Assembly: GCA_024398715.1 (NCBI GenBank)
Contig: JAKSIP010000006.1
Coordinates: forward strand, 52,486-116,485
Length of the DNA: 64,000 nucleotides
From: Bacteroidaceae bacterium
GTDB taxonomy: Bacteria > Bacteroidota > Bacteroidia > Bacteroidales > Bacteroidaceae
Reading direction: 5' to 3'
The notes beneath the pieces were generated by a model. The model saw only the letters and a program-made list of their open reading frames with translations. It did not search any database and was not told where the DNA came from. Shown piece after piece: positions 16,048 through 25,819 of this stretch (positions within the stretch are counted from its first letter, which is position 1; every line of letters begins with the position of its first letter). The position numbers were made by a program, and so were the translations under genes.

Positions 16048-16983
16048 ATGGACACATATAAAATAGTATTTCTGGATTCTATTACAATAGGAAGCGCATC
16101 TTTGGACCCCATAAGAAAATTGGGAGAGTTTGTAGAGTACAAGACTACAACACCTGACCAGACTGCAGGCCGCATTGCTGATGCAGACATAATAATATCC
16201 AACAAGGTACGTATCTTCAAACCGGAAATGGATGCTGCCAAAAAGCTCAAGCTGATATGTGTGGCCGCAACCGGAACCAACAACATTGACACTGAGTACG
16301 CTCTCTCAAAAGGGATACCGGTAAAGAATGTGTGCGCATACTCTACCGAATCTGTGGTACAGACAACATTCATGCATATCCTGTCATTGGTAGGACACAC
16401 ACAATTCTACGACAGTTATGTCAAATCCGGACAATACGGACAGAGCGGAATATTCACCTGCCCTACCACACAGTTCACCAGACTGGCAGGAAAAACTATG
16501 GGAATAATAGGATTGGGCACTATCGGTGAACGGGTGGCACAGGTGGCATCGGCTTTCGGGATGAATGTCATATACTACTCAACACAAGGAAAGGCCCACA
16601 ATGACAAATACCGCATGTTGCCGTTACAGGAGCTGCTGGCACAGTCAGATGTTGTCACCATACATTGTCCGCTGAACGGACGCACCAACGCACTAATAGG
16701 ATACAAAGAGTTGCAGTCAATGAAACGCAATGCCATATTGGTGAATGTGGCACGCGGCGGGATTGTGGTTGAACAGGATCTGGCCGATGCCATAGACAAC
16801 GGTATCATTGCCGGGGCTGCTGCAGATGTTTTCACTACGGAACCGATAGGGGAAAATCATCCTTACCTTAAAATGAGCAAAAAGGAGAATATTATCCTTT
16901 CACCACACATTGCATGGAATTCCTATGAAGATGTTGATGCTCTCATTAAGGGTATTGCAGAAAATATCCGCACTTTTTCTTAA
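16048..16983 (+). CDS. D-2-hydroxyacid dehydrogenase, glycerate dehydrogenase/hydroxypyruvate reductase type
   Basis: 311 residues, normal length for the family. The Rossmann motif GIIGLGTIGERVA (about residue 151) binds NAD(P). The catalytic set is present: Arg in VNVARGGIV, Glu in DVFTTEP, His in SPHIAWNS. The substrate-binding loop VAATGTNNID is typical of the glycerate dehydrogenase/2-ketogluconate reductase branch. It is cytoplasmic and interconverts 2-oxo and D-2-hydroxy acids; the exact substrate is not fixed. leuA follows after 27 bp, but with its own promoter box overlapping this stop codon. Confidence 0.88.
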   Translation: MDTYKIVFLDSITIGSASLDPIRKLGEFVEYKTTTPDQTAGRIADADIIISNKVRIFKPEMDAAKKLKLICVAATGTNNIDTEYALSKGIPVKNVCAYSTESVVQTTFMHILSLVGHTQFYDSYVKSGQYGQSGIFTCPTTQFTRLAGKTMGIIGLGTIGERVAQVASAFGMNVIYYSTQGKAHNDKYRMLPLQELLAQSDVVTIHCPLNGRTNALIGYKELQSMKRNAILVNVARGGIVVEQDLADAIDNGIIAGAAADVFTTEPIGENHPYLKMSKKENIILSPHIAWNSYEDVDALIKGIAENIRTFS

Positions 16984-16988
16984 CTTTG
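16981..16988 (+). promoter_or_regulatory. -7 promoter box of leuA
   Basis: TAACTTTG exactly fits the consensus; its TAA is also the stop codon of the upstream dehydrogenase gene. The leuA ATG is 22 nt downstream. Confidence 0.6.
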
Positions 16989-17010
16989 CAGCCGCATTCA
17001 TAAGCAACGT

Positions 17011-18549
17011 ATGCTACAACGTATCAGGATATTGGACACCACACTGCGCGACGGAGTTCAGACTCCGGGCTGCTGCTTGAAAAGCGTGGAAAAAGTGCAG
17101 ATTGCCAAAGCGCTTGACAAGCTTGGTGTTGATATCATTGAAGCAGGTTTTCCGTCATCGGGTGCAAGTGAATTCAACAGTGTTCAAGCAGTTTGCCAAT
17201 CTGTTGAAAATGCCGCGGTATGTGTTCTGACCAGAGCGGTAAAGGAGGATATTGACATTGCCGCCAAATCATTGGAATATGCAAAGAACGGATGCATTCA
17301 GACCGGAATAGGCACTTCTGATTACCATATCAACTATAAATTCAAGACAGACAGGGAAGCACTGCTGAAACGTGCGGTTGATATTGTCCGCTATGCGGTA
17401 GAAACATATCCCTATAATGTAGCTTTCTATTGCGAGGACGCAGGCCGCACCGACAACGATTTCCTTGCACGCGTAGTTACTGCCGTAATCGATGCCGGCG
17501 CCACAAGTGTTACAATTCCCGATACCGTAGGCTACTGTTTGCCCGATGAATACGGTGCAAAATTCAAATATCTGATTGAAAACGTACCGAACATTGACAA
17601 GGCGATTTTATCCGCACACTGTCACAATGATATGGGTCTTGCCACAGCAAATGCCATTCAGGCCATTCTGAATGGTGCACGTCAAGTTGATGTCACCCTT
17701 TGCGGTGTAGGGGAACGTGCCGGCAATACGCCGTTGGAGCAATTGCAGACAATAATAGCAAAGCGCTGGTCTAACGAATATTTCACAAACATAGATTCCA
17801 ATCTGATTTATGAAACCTGCCGCACAAGTGCCAGAATAATGAATCTGCAGTTGCCGGCAGACAAACCGGTTATAGGATACAATGTATTTGCCCATGCATC
17901 CGGAATACATCAGGACGGCCTGCTCAAACACCCTGCAAACTATGAATTTCTGCACCCGCATGATATCGGTGCGGAGTCAAGTAAGATTGTATTGTCGGCA
18001 CTGAGTGGGCGCTCAGCACTTAAATACCGTTTGGAACTGCTTTGTGACTCCATCATTGAGGATGATCGTCTTGAACTGATTTATAACGAGTTCCTGAAGA
18101 TTGCCAACACCAAATCTGTAATAGACGACAATGATCTGCTTATGCTCTCACAGCGTTTTCCAGCTGGAACAGCTACAAAATACAGCCCGGAACAGAACAG
18201 CAAAGGATATCTGGGACTTGAATTCATGAAAGTGACAGCAGGGGTAGGAGTCCGTTGCAAAGCATTTGTAAAACTTAGAATAGGCAACGATACAACAATC
18301 TGCCGCTCCTATGGGAACGGTCCTGTCGATGCCGCCATCAAAGCCATCAAGAAGCGTATCGGTAATACCATGGTCATTCACGAATTTCTGATACAGGCTA
18401 TTGACAAAGGCAGCGATGACATGTGTAAAGTGAATATCCAGATAAAGTTCAACGATAAATTCTACTACGGATTTGCCGGCAATACAGACATTGTGGCGGC
18501 ATCGGTTCTGGCATTTATTGACGCAGTAAATAAAATTCCATTGCAATGA
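17011..18549 (+). CDS. leuA: 2-isopropylmalate synthase (LeuA-type, DRE-TIM family)
   Basis: 512 residues with catalytic barrel and C-terminal regulatory domain, as in full-length LeuA. It condenses acetyl-CoA with 2-oxoisovalerate in the first committed step of leucine synthesis. Metal-binding residues are present: Arg13-Asp14 in TLRDG and the HxH pair in SAHCHNDMGLATANA; GVGERAGNTPLEQL and HASGIHQDGLLK are also typical. The C-terminal ~130 residues resemble the LeuA allosteric domain. One oddity is the signature loop, RDGVQTPG, where nearly all relatives have RDGEQ. A paralogue acting on another 2-oxo acid (e.g. citramalate synthase) cannot be excluded, as leuB, leuC and leuD are not here. 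It overlaps the next gene by 4 nt (ATGA). Confidence 0.85.
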   Translation: MLQRIRILDTTLRDGVQTPGCCLKSVEKVQIAKALDKLGVDIIEAGFPSSGASEFNSVQAVCQSVENAAVCVLTRAVKEDIDIAAKSLEYAKNGCIQTGIGTSDYHINYKFKTDREALLKRAVDIVRYAVETYPYNVAFYCEDAGRTDNDFLARVVTAVIDAGATSVTIPDTVGYCLPDEYGAKFKYLIENVPNIDKAILSAHCHNDMGLATANAIQAILNGARQVDVTLCGVGERAGNTPLEQLQTIIAKRWSNEYFTNIDSNLIYETCRTSARIMNLQLPADKPVIGYNVFAHASGIHQDGLLKHPANYEFLHPHDIGAESSKIVLSALSGRSALKYRLELLCDSIIEDDRLELIYNEFLKIANTKSVIDDNDLLMLSQRFPAGTATKYSPEQNSKGYLGLEFMKVTAGVGVRCKAFVKLRIGNDTTICRSYGNGPVDAAIKAIKKRIGNTMVIHEFLIQAIDKGSDDMCKVNIQIKFNDKFYYGFAGNTDIVAASVLAFIDAVNKIPLQ

Positions 18550-19466
18550 AAACAGACCACAGACATTCAACAGCAGACAAAATCAGACAGTATAGAGTTG
18601 AAGAAAACACCGAATTGCTGGCGTTTCTTTTTGAAACACTGAAAGACCATAGTCGCAGTGATGTGAAAAAACTGCTCACACACCGTCACATTTCTTTAAG
18701 AGGCAAAGCTGAGACACGTTACAACACACCTCTTCTCAAAGGAGATATTGTAGAAATCAATTTCACACGTTCATATTTCCAGTTCAAAAATCCGGATCTC
18801 AAAATCTTGTATGAAGACGGCTGGATTATTGTTGTAGAAAAGGCATCAGGCCTTCTTTCCGTACCGAATCCGTCAGCAGCAAGCCAGAAACGCAATGCCT
18901 GGAAATTTGTAAAGGACTATGTCCAGCGTAAAGAACCTGACACGGGTGTATTTGTATGCCACAGACTGGACCAGTATACCAGCGGCATCCTGCTTTTTGC
19001 CAAAGTGGAAGGTATTGCACGTCAGATGCGTGAACATTGGAATGAATATGTAAAGGAGCGTAAATACTACTGCGTAACAGAAGTTATTCCGGAAAAGCCC
19101 AAAGATGAGTTGCGTTCCATGCTTAAGGAGGACAACCGCTTTCACATGTACTCAACAGACGATGAAAACGATGATTCCGCTCATCTTGCCGTTACAAGAT
19201 ACCGCACTGTCAAAACCGCAGGAAGGTTTGCTCTGCTCGATGTTGACATTCTGACAGGAAAAAAGAATCAGATACGCGTCCAACTGGCTGAAAACGGATA
19301 TCCCATAGCCGGCGACAAAAAATACGGAGCGGAAACTGACCCTGCCGGGCGCCTTATGCTCCACAACTACAAATTCTCATTCTCCCACCCCATTACCGGA
19401 AAGGCAATGTCTTTCACGGTACCGGTTCCATCCTGTTTCAATAATCTGTTCAAGGAGAGGGAATGA
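18546..19466 (+). CDS. RluA-family pseudouridine synthase
   Basis: 306 residues. An N-terminal S4-like RNA-binding region (about 15-75, RSDVKKLLTHRHISLRG) precedes the catalytic domain with the family motif HRLDQYTSGILLFAK, whose Asp is the nucleophile, and the closing motif KKNQIRVQLAENGYPIAGDKKYG. It isomerises uridine to pseudouridine in rRNA or tRNA; the target cannot be told. A short extra segment of Asp, Glu and Ser (STDDENDDSAH) lies after the catalytic motif. It is translationally coupled to leuA upstream and abuts dsbD downstream. Confidence 0.9.
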   Translation: MKTDHRHSTADKIRQYRVEENTELLAFLFETLKDHSRSDVKKLLTHRHISLRGKAETRYNTPLLKGDIVEINFTRSYFQFKNPDLKILYEDGWIIVVEKASGLLSVPNPSAASQKRNAWKFVKDYVQRKEPDTGVFVCHRLDQYTSGILLFAKVEGIARQMREHWNEYVKERKYYCVTEVIPEKPKDELRSMLKEDNRFHMYSTDDENDDSAHLAVTRYRTVKTAGRFALLDVDILTGKKNQIRVQLAENGYPIAGDKKYGAETDPAGRLMLHNYKFSFSHPITGKAMSFTVPVPSCFNNLFKERE

Positions 19467-21227
19467 ATGGAAAAGGGTCTCAGAACATCAGTTTTTGCCA
19501 TATGCCTGATTGTACTGTTTCACGTACAGGCTGCTGCATATACAACAAACGAAATTGTTTCTGTAGTCCACAATGCAGTTATAAAAAGCAATTCCCAATC
19601 CCAAAACAGCGAGCTGAATATCATTTTCTCTGCACAATTTCTGAAAAGAGGATGGCATTTGAACAAAGAGAGCAGTCACTCTCCTTTCAAGATTGATTCA
19701 GTCTGCGGATTAACGTATCTGGAAAGTTCAAACAAAACCATCGGATTTTCAATAGACAACCCTGACAACTGGTATATTAGCGGAGAGTACACATATTCCA
19801 TCTGCAGTGGGAATATCTGTCTGCTCCCGGAAAAAGTACATTTCAGTTATTCTGATAAAGATATTGGGAATATTCGGCAGGAACAGACAACACAGAACTC
19901 CCAAAACAGGCTCATTCTGCTACTCATAAGTATTGGAGCCGGACTTTTGGCAGTCCTTACTCCCTGTATCTGGCCGCTTATTCCTACAGTAATATCTCTG
20001 TTCTCCAAAAAGAACGGACAATATGATCCGGCATTGCTGTCTCTTCTGTTCGGAGCATCGATAATAGTAATATATGTTGCGGCAGGACTGGTACTTACCA
20101 TAGCATTCGGTCCTTCCACACTTAATGCTATGTCAACGGGAGCAGTATTCAACCTTGTTTTCTTTGCAGTATTCATCATGTTTGCCCTGTCAATGTTCGG
20201 ATTGTTTGAATTCAGACTGCCCAGCAGTTGGGGGGACAGCACAGATGCTCTTGCACATGGAAGAGCAATATGGAGCATCTTCTTTATGGCTCTTACCATT
20301 GTCATTGTATCGTTTTCCTGCACAAGTCCTATTGTAGGCGGACTGCTGGTAGAAAGTTCACGCGGCGGATTATGGAATGCCTGTATAGGAATGCTGGGGT
20401 TTTCCATCGGAATGGCCGCACCGTTCACTCTGGCCGCACTCTTTCCCGAATGGCTTGAAAAAAGGCCCAAATCCGGGATATGGATGGAAAAGATAAAAGT
20501 ATGTATAGGTTTTATCGAACTGGCCTTTGCACTTAAATTCCTGTCGGTAGCGGACATGTCATACGGATGGGGCATATTGCCCCGCAAGTTATACATTTCC
20601 ATCTGGATATTGCTGGCAGTGCTGATGGGACTGTATCTTTCCGGTGTATTTACAAAAAGGAAAACCGGTCACTGGTCCGTAATTGGAGCCATATTCAGTT
20701 TCTCACTGGGCGCAGCCATGATTCCCGGCTATTTTGGGGCGCCTCTGAAGATGATAAGCGGTTTTCTGCCGGCAGCCGATGCAGAAACAGTATTACAACC
20801 TGATTTCACGCATTATTTTGATGCGCTGGATGCTGCTGAAAAAGATAATAAAAAAGTTCTGATATACTTTACAGGATATGGTTGCGGAAATTGCCGTAAA
20901 ATGGAAGCTACACTATGGACAAACAATAAGGTCATGAAAGAAATTGAAGACAATTTTGTACTCACAGTCTTTCATGTTGATGACAAAACAAGCAATGGTC
21001 TGTTCCAACCGGAGACAGACAGACTGATAAAGACTTTCAACCTTGATTACAGCAAAATCAGGACATGGGGAGATTTGTGGAGTCAGTTTGAAAGCACAAG
21101 ATTCAGTTCCAACGCCCAACCCTACTATATTATTCTTGATTCAGAAGGAGAGATTGTCAGTGAACCGTATTCGGGTTACAGGCCAAGTCCAAAGAAATTC
21201 ATAGAGTGGTTGCACAAAACACTGTAA
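19467..21227 (+). CDS. dsbD: Thiol:disulfide interchange protein DsbD
   Basis: 586 residues. Three parts are visible: a signal peptide and N-terminal periplasmic domain with the Cys pair SICSGNICLLPE; a CcdA-like membrane domain of about eight helices with the two redox Cys in TPCIWPLIP and SFSCTSPIVGG; and a C-terminal thioredoxin-like domain with GCGNC (Cys473, Cys476). Electrons pass from cytoplasmic thioredoxin across the inner membrane to periplasmic partners for disulfide reduction and cytochrome maturation. The ATG directly follows the stop of the upstream synthase. The gene converges with a fucosyltransferase gene with 6 bp between. Confidence 0.93.
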   Translation: MEKGLRTSVFAICLIVLFHVQAAAYTTNEIVSVVHNAVIKSNSQSQNSELNIIFSAQFLKRGWHLNKESSHSPFKIDSVCGLTYLESSNKTIGFSIDNPDNWYISGEYTYSICSGNICLLPEKVHFSYSDKDIGNIRQEQTTQNSQNRLILLLISIGAGLLAVLTPCIWPLIPTVISLFSKKNGQYDPALLSLLFGASIIVIYVAAGLVLTIAFGPSTLNAMSTGAVFNLVFFAVFIMFALSMFGLFEFRLPSSWGDSTDALAHGRAIWSIFFMALTIVIVSFSCTSPIVGGLLVESSRGGLWNACIGMLGFSIGMAAPFTLAALFPEWLEKRPKSGIWMEKIKVCIGFIELAFALKFLSVADMSYGWGILPRKLYISIWILLAVLMGLYLSGVFTKRKTGHWSVIGAIFSFSLGAAMIPGYFGAPLKMISGFLPAADAETVLQPDFTHYFDALDAAEKDNKKVLIYFTGYGCGNCRKMEATLWTNNKVMKEIEDNFVLTVFHVDDKTSNGLFQPETDRLIKTFNLDYSKIRTWGDLWSQFESTRFSSNAQPYYIILDSEGEIVSEPYSGYRPSPKKFIEWLHKTL

Positions 21228-21233
21228 TGCTGA

Positions 21234-22262
21234 TTACAGAATGTGCAGATTATAAAGAATCTGGTAGAAAGGACGGGCAAAGGTATAATTCAGGAAATTC
21301 TTAAGATTTGCCCCTGATACACATGGTTTTATGGTCACCGGCTGCTTTGGAGCTTTGGGATCAAGCATACGGCACAAATCTGCCATACGCTCAAACTGAT
21401 TGTACTTGCCTGTACAATATTCCTTGCATTCAGCCAGCACATCGGTGCTCTGTCCGTATGTGTCCTGAGCTATACATTTCTCAATAATATCAATTACCTG
21501 ATCAGGTTTTCTGATATCTATAGGTGTACATGAGTTCTCTGGGAAATAGTCAGACACATTGGTACAACCGTAATAGAAAGGATAAGTCTGTGCAATGAAA
21601 CAGTCACTCAGTTTCTCTGTCCAGTAATATTTCAAAGAAGAATTTTCTATTACTATATGATATTTGTATGGAGCCAGGGCATCCCACTTGTCAGGAATAG
21701 TCTTGAAACCATTACCGAAAACATCGATTCTGTCTCCAAAATGTTCTTTCAGTTTTTCAACAAAACGTATTCTTTGGATATGTCCGCGGGAAAAAGCCTT
21801 ATTGGAAGAAATTACTGAAATGAGTTTATCCTTTGGCGGAGTCTGCATGTTGGCAATACTATCCATATCAAAAGAGTAAACGTATTTCTGCTCGGCCTCA
21901 GAAAACGTTCTCCCCACAAACCATGGTAAGAAAGGCGGGCACAATACCCTATTCTTATGTTTTACGCATTCCTGGCAGGTTGCAACCATACCGAACTGAT
22001 TGAGGAAAGAAGCAGGATAGTGCAGAATTGTATGCGGCTCGGTACTCAATGATATTATATTTTCAGGGGGGACATTGCAGGTCTCCGCATTACGCAAGCC
22101 TTTTCCATGAACTATCCAGAAGTCCGCTTCCTGCAGATTTGAGTCAATTACAAACTTATAGAGCCCATCATTGGACATCATACTGCCGTTACGTGTCATC
22201 CGTACCAGGCCCGATTCCTCAAACGGTCTGTATGGAGTATATTTTACAATATAAGGATTCAC
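21234..22262 (-). CDS. Glycosyltransferase family 10 (alpha-1,3-fucosyltransferase-like)
   Basis: 342 residues starting at a GTG, 14 nt after the yidC stop; the next ATG would remove 21 residues. The conserved GT10 block is complete: YHIVIENSSLKYYWTEKLSD followed by CFIAQTYPFYYG (about residues 205-240), which binds GDP-fucose. A conserved FGNGF precedes it. The C-terminus carries a hydrophobic/aromatic stretch that may bind the membrane. It would add fucose to a surface glycan or lipid-linked saccharide. It is the last gene of the pyrG-yidC run. Confidence 0.88.
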   Translation of the reverse strand: MNPYIVKYTPYRPFEESGLVRMTRNGSMMSNDGLYKFVIDSNLQEADFWIVHGKGLRNAETCNVPPENIISLSTEPHTILHYPASFLNQFGMVATCQECVKHKNRVLCPPFLPWFVGRTFSEAEQKYVYSFDMDSIANMQTPPKDKLISVISSNKAFSRGHIQRIRFVEKLKEHFGDRIDVFGNGFKTIPDKWDALAPYKYHIVIENSSLKYYWTEKLSDCFIAQTYPFYYGCTNVSDYFPENSCTPIDIRKPDQVIDIIEKCIAQDTYGQSTDVLAECKEYCTGKYNQFERMADLCRMLDPKAPKQPVTIKPCVSGANLKNFLNYTFARPFYQILYNLHIL

Positions 22263-22276
22263 AAAAATACTGCAGA

Positions 22277-24133
22277 CTACTTTTTCATTTTTTCCAGACG
22301 CTCCTGTTCAGCACGCAAAGCCTCAAGACGGGCCATCATACTGTTAACCTTAGGTTTCTGGTTAGGATCGTTCTGCTTGGCCTTATAGTTGGCTTCAAGC
22401 TGCGCAAGAAGTTTCTTTTCGTCTGTAGTCCTACGCAGATAAATCATTATCAATATACTTGTCAGAGCGGATATGAAGTAATAGTAGTTCAGACCTGATG
22501 AGTAGTTATTGAATGTAAAGAAGAATATTACCGGCATAAGGTACATCATCCATTTCATCATCTGCATGCTCTGTTCCTGTCCTGGAGCCTGGCTCTGCTG
22601 ACGCATTGAGAACACGGTATTTATGACATTGCTGGCACAGAACAATATACAGAATATACTCAAATGACTACCTACCAGCGGTATGTTTGCATTCCAATGT
22701 ATGATGTCATCAAAACCGGTAAGATCGGTAGCCCACAAGAAACTCTGCTGACGCAGTTCAATGGCATTCGGCACAAAGAAGAACAATGCCATCCAGAAAG
22801 GCATCTGGATAAGTGAAGGAAGACAGCCTCCCATCGGGCTGACACCATATTTGCTATACAGGCTCATTGTCTCCTGCTGCTTGCGCATTGCATCTTCCTG
22901 CTTGGGATATTTTTTATTGATCTCGTCAACATACGGCTTGAGCGCACGCATTTTGGCAGACGACATATAAGATTTGTATGTAAACGGATAAACGATTACC
23001 TTAATGATTATGGTCAGCAGAAGAATCACAAGACCCATATTCATATTCCATCCGGACAAAAGATTGAACAAAGGAATAATGATAAAACGGTTGACTTCCC
23101 TTACAACAGGCCATCCCAAATCCACTACACGATGAATGCGCATTTTATGTTCATCGGAAATAAGAGCATTGGATGTACGCAGAATCTTATAATCGTTAGG
23201 TCCGAAATAGAAACACAGTTCAGATGCATCTGAACCGGACGGATCAAACGGAACCTGCACTTTAGCCATCATCTTCTTCATATAGCCAACACCTTTCTTA
23301 TAAGGCATGGAAGAGAGTTGGCTGTTTGCAGCAAAAGCATCTTTTGAAATCAGTATTGTTGAAAAGAACTGATTCTTGAAAGCCACCCAATCCAAAGGTT
23401 CATCCGGCCGTTCGGTTTTTGTTTCCTTGGTAACATTTACATATTTTGACTTGGCCTGGTCATTCCTTTTGTATGTAAGTGTTGAATAGCGCTGTTCAAA
23501 TTCGAATCCCTTTTCCTGTTGGCGCAGATTCTGGATCCAGTCAATGCTGATATGGTCAAGATCCGAATAGAAGAAATCCTGCATACCCTGAGCCTTGATA
23601 TCGAAATTCAGAACATAGCTTTCCGGTTGGAGAGTGTATATGAAATCAATAAAACCTCCAAAATCTGTAGTAAGACGCATTACTGCCTGTTCTTCCGATG
23701 CCGATATCGGTTGGAAAAACAGTTCCTTTGCAGAAATATTCCGGTTCTTGCCGTCAATTCTTACATTCAGACTTATTTCATCGCTACTGAACAGAACAAC
23801 ATTGTTTCCCTGCTGGTCCTTATAATCAAAAAGCTCTGCAGACTGCGGAACACCGCCTTTCGAAGAAAGTACAATCCGGACCTTGCTGTTCTCAAGAACT
23901 ACATTTTCCTGTTGCTGGGAAAGCCCTAATCCCTGAGAATAATCAACTATGGTCTGATCTGGCTTTGATGCATCGAATACCTTGGAAGCACGGGCTGAAT
24001 CTACTTTTTCCTGATATTCCTGACGCTTGGCGCCATTTGATTTTCTATCTTTTGACATCAGGAAAGAAGCCGCAAAAACAAGTACGGCTATCAAAAGCAA
24101 ACTTACATAATTACGTTTATCCACTATCTGCAA
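22277..24133 (-). CDS. yidC: Membrane protein insertase YidC
   Basis: 618 residues. The N-terminal helix (YVSLLLIAVLVFAASFLM) is followed by a large periplasmic beta domain (about 60-340) and the C-terminal Oxa1-like core with five helices, including GCLPSLIQMPFWMALFFFVP and the helix VIFFFTFNNYSSGLNYYYF. It inserts and folds inner-membrane proteins alone or with SecYEG. The C-terminus is a basic KAKQNDPNQKPK tail. It follows pyrG by 24 bp on the same strand, a common arrangement in Bacteroidetes. Confidence 0.97.
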   Translation of the reverse strand: MQIVDKRNYVSLLLIAVLVFAASFLMSKDRKSNGAKRQEYQEKVDSARASKVFDASKPDQTIVDYSQGLGLSQQQENVVLENSKVRIVLSSKGGVPQSAELFDYKDQQGNNVVLFSSDEISLNVRIDGKNRNISAKELFFQPISASEEQAVMRLTTDFGGFIDFIYTLQPESYVLNFDIKAQGMQDFFYSDLDHISIDWIQNLRQQEKGFEFEQRYSTLTYKRNDQAKSKYVNVTKETKTERPDEPLDWVAFKNQFFSTILISKDAFAANSQLSSMPYKKGVGYMKKMMAKVQVPFDPSGSDASELCFYFGPNDYKILRTSNALISDEHKMRIHRVVDLGWPVVREVNRFIIIPLFNLLSGWNMNMGLVILLLTIIIKVIVYPFTYKSYMSSAKMRALKPYVDEINKKYPKQEDAMRKQQETMSLYSKYGVSPMGGCLPSLIQMPFWMALFFFVPNAIELRQQSFLWATDLTGFDDIIHWNANIPLVGSHLSIFCILFCASNVINTVFSMRQQSQAPGQEQSMQMMKWMMYLMPVIFFFTFNNYSSGLNYYYFISALTSILIMIYLRRTTDEKKLLAQLEANYKAKQNDPNQKPKVNSMMARLEALRAEQERLEKMKK

Positions 24134-24157
24134 AGTATATTTCGGTTACTGATAAGA

Positions 24158-25756
24158 TTATTTGGACTCAAGAGACTCTTTGATGAATGAAAGGAACAAC
24201 GGATGCGGATTCAGAACCGTACTCTCATATTCGGGATGGAACTGGACACCGATATACCAGCGTAATTCAGGAATCTCAACAACCTCTATCAGACGGGTTT
24301 CCGGATTGACACCCACACACTTCATTCCGGCTTTTTCAAAATCCTCTATGAACGCGTTGTTCAATTCATAGCGGTGACGGTGGCGTCCGCTGATAACTTC
24401 CTTACCAAAGATTTTCTCAGTCTTGCTACCTTTTTTCAGGACACATTCAAAAGAACCCAAACGCATTGTACCGTCAATATTGGTCATGACCTTGTTCTCT
24501 TCCATAATGTCGATAACATTGTGTTTTGTATCAGGATCATGTTCCTTGACATTGGCATCGGAATAACCAAGAACGTTGCGGGCAAACTCTATGGACATAC
24601 ACTGCATTCCAAGCTGGATACCGAACGTAGGAATGTTATGTTCTCTGGCATATTGTGCAGCCACATAAATACCGTCAACACCGTGCTGTCCGAAACCTGG
24701 GCCAAGGACAATACCCTGGTATGACTCCAACGTCCGTGCAACATTGTCACTTGTCAGTTCCTCGCTGTAGACAAATTCAAGTTTGAGTTTGCTGTCGTTG
24801 TATGTTGCGGCCTGTGAAAGTGATTCCATTATTGACTTGTAGGCATCCTGCAGCTCGTATTTTCCAACCAGACCTATGCGGACCACCCTCTTTGCTTCCT
24901 GACGGCGCTTGAGGAAACTGTTCCACGGGCCAAGAGTAGGTTTTTCACCTATAGGCAATCCCATTTTCCGCAGGATAATCTCGTCCATATGCTGGTTAAG
25001 CAGATTGATAGGAACCTGATAAATGGTAGGAACATCAATGGACTGTACAACCGCATCGGCATCGACATTACAGAAAAGAGCTACCTTGCGGCGCATATCC
25101 TCTTCAACCTCGTGCTCGGCGCGGAGTACAAGAATATCAGGCTGCACACCCAATGACTGCAGCTTCTGTACAGAATGCTGTGTAGGTTTGGTCTTCATTT
25201 CACCTGCTGCGGCAAGATACGGAACGTAGGTAAGATGAACGCTCAAAGCATTTTTGCCAAGTTCCCATTTGAGCTGACGGACACATTCAATGTAAGGCAG
25301 AGACTCAATATCGCCTACTGTACCGCCAATTTCCGTAACAACAAAGTCATAATGGAACTTATTGCCAAGAGCGGTCATGTTCATTTTGATTTCGTTGGTG
25401 ATATGGGGAACCACCTGAACCGTTTTACCACGGTATTCCTCTCTGCGTTCCTTATTGATTACACTTTGGTAGATGCGGCCTGTTGTGATATTGTTCTGCT
25501 TGGTCATTTCAACACCAAGAAAACGTTCGTAATGTCCAAGGTCAAGATCCGCCTCGTGTCCATCAACAGTCACATAGCATTCGCCGTGTTCGTTGGCATT
25601 CAACAAGCCCGCGTTAATATTGATGTACGGGTCAAACTTCTGAATGGTAACATTGTAGCCACGTGCCTGAAGAAGTTTGGCAATAGAGGAAGAAATGATT
25701 CCTTTTCCTAAAGACGATGCAACACCGCCTGTTACAAAAATGTACTTGGTTTCCAT
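24158..25756 (-). CDS. pyrG: CTP synthase with substituted glutaminase nucleophile
   Basis: 532 residues, full length. The N-terminal synthetase half has the P-loop GGVASSLGKGI and the UTP/ATP-binding landmarks DPYININAG and TEIGGTVGDIES. The class I amidotransferase half keeps GFG, His507 and Glu509 (VQFHPEYES), but the nucleophile elbow reads FGIQLGMQC in place of FGICLGMQ: position 381, the catalytic Cys (Cys379 in E. coli), is Gln, encoded by CAG at 24614-24616. The preceding loop is PGFGQHG where Arg is usual in place of His. The frame is otherwise intact. The enzyme should still make CTP from UTP, ATP and ammonia but not from glutamine; that is inference. yidC lies immediately downstream. 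Confidence 0.95.
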   Translation of the reverse strand: METKYIFVTGGVASSLGKGIISSSIAKLLQARGYNVTIQKFDPYININAGLLNANEHGECYVTVDGHEADLDLGHYERFLGVEMTKQNNITTGRIYQSVINKERREEYRGKTVQVVPHITNEIKMNMTALGNKFHYDFVVTEIGGTVGDIESLPYIECVRQLKWELGKNALSVHLTYVPYLAAAGEMKTKPTQHSVQKLQSLGVQPDILVLRAEHEVEEDMRRKVALFCNVDADAVVQSIDVPTIYQVPINLLNQHMDEIILRKMGLPIGEKPTLGPWNSFLKRRQEAKRVVRIGLVGKYELQDAYKSIMESLSQAATYNDSKLKLEFVYSEELTSDNVARTLESYQGIVLGPGFGQHGVDGIYVAAQYAREHNIPTFGIQLGMQCMSIEFARNVLGYSDANVKEHDPDTKHNVIDIMEENKVMTNIDGTMRLGSFECVLKKGSKTEKIFGKEVISGRHRHRYELNNAFIEDFEKAGMKCVGVNPETRLIEVVEIPELRWYIGVQFHPEYESTVLNPHPLFLSFIKESLESK

Positions 25757-25778
25757 ATACGTAATTTATTACGGACTG

Positions 25779-25786
25779 CAAAGGTA
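25779..25786 (-). promoter_or_regulatory. -7 promoter box of pyrG
   Basis: TACCTTTG on the minus strand, followed by GCAG, 22 nt before the pyrG ATG. It is divergent from the box at 25820. Confidence 0.6.
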
Positions 25787-25819
25787 ATAAAAAATGTGCG
25801 TTCCAGTTCACTTTTTTTT

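Noticed and set aside
19847..20602. 251-codon minus-strand ORF
   Set aside because: Antisense to the membrane domain of dsbD; composition is typical of a shadow frame.
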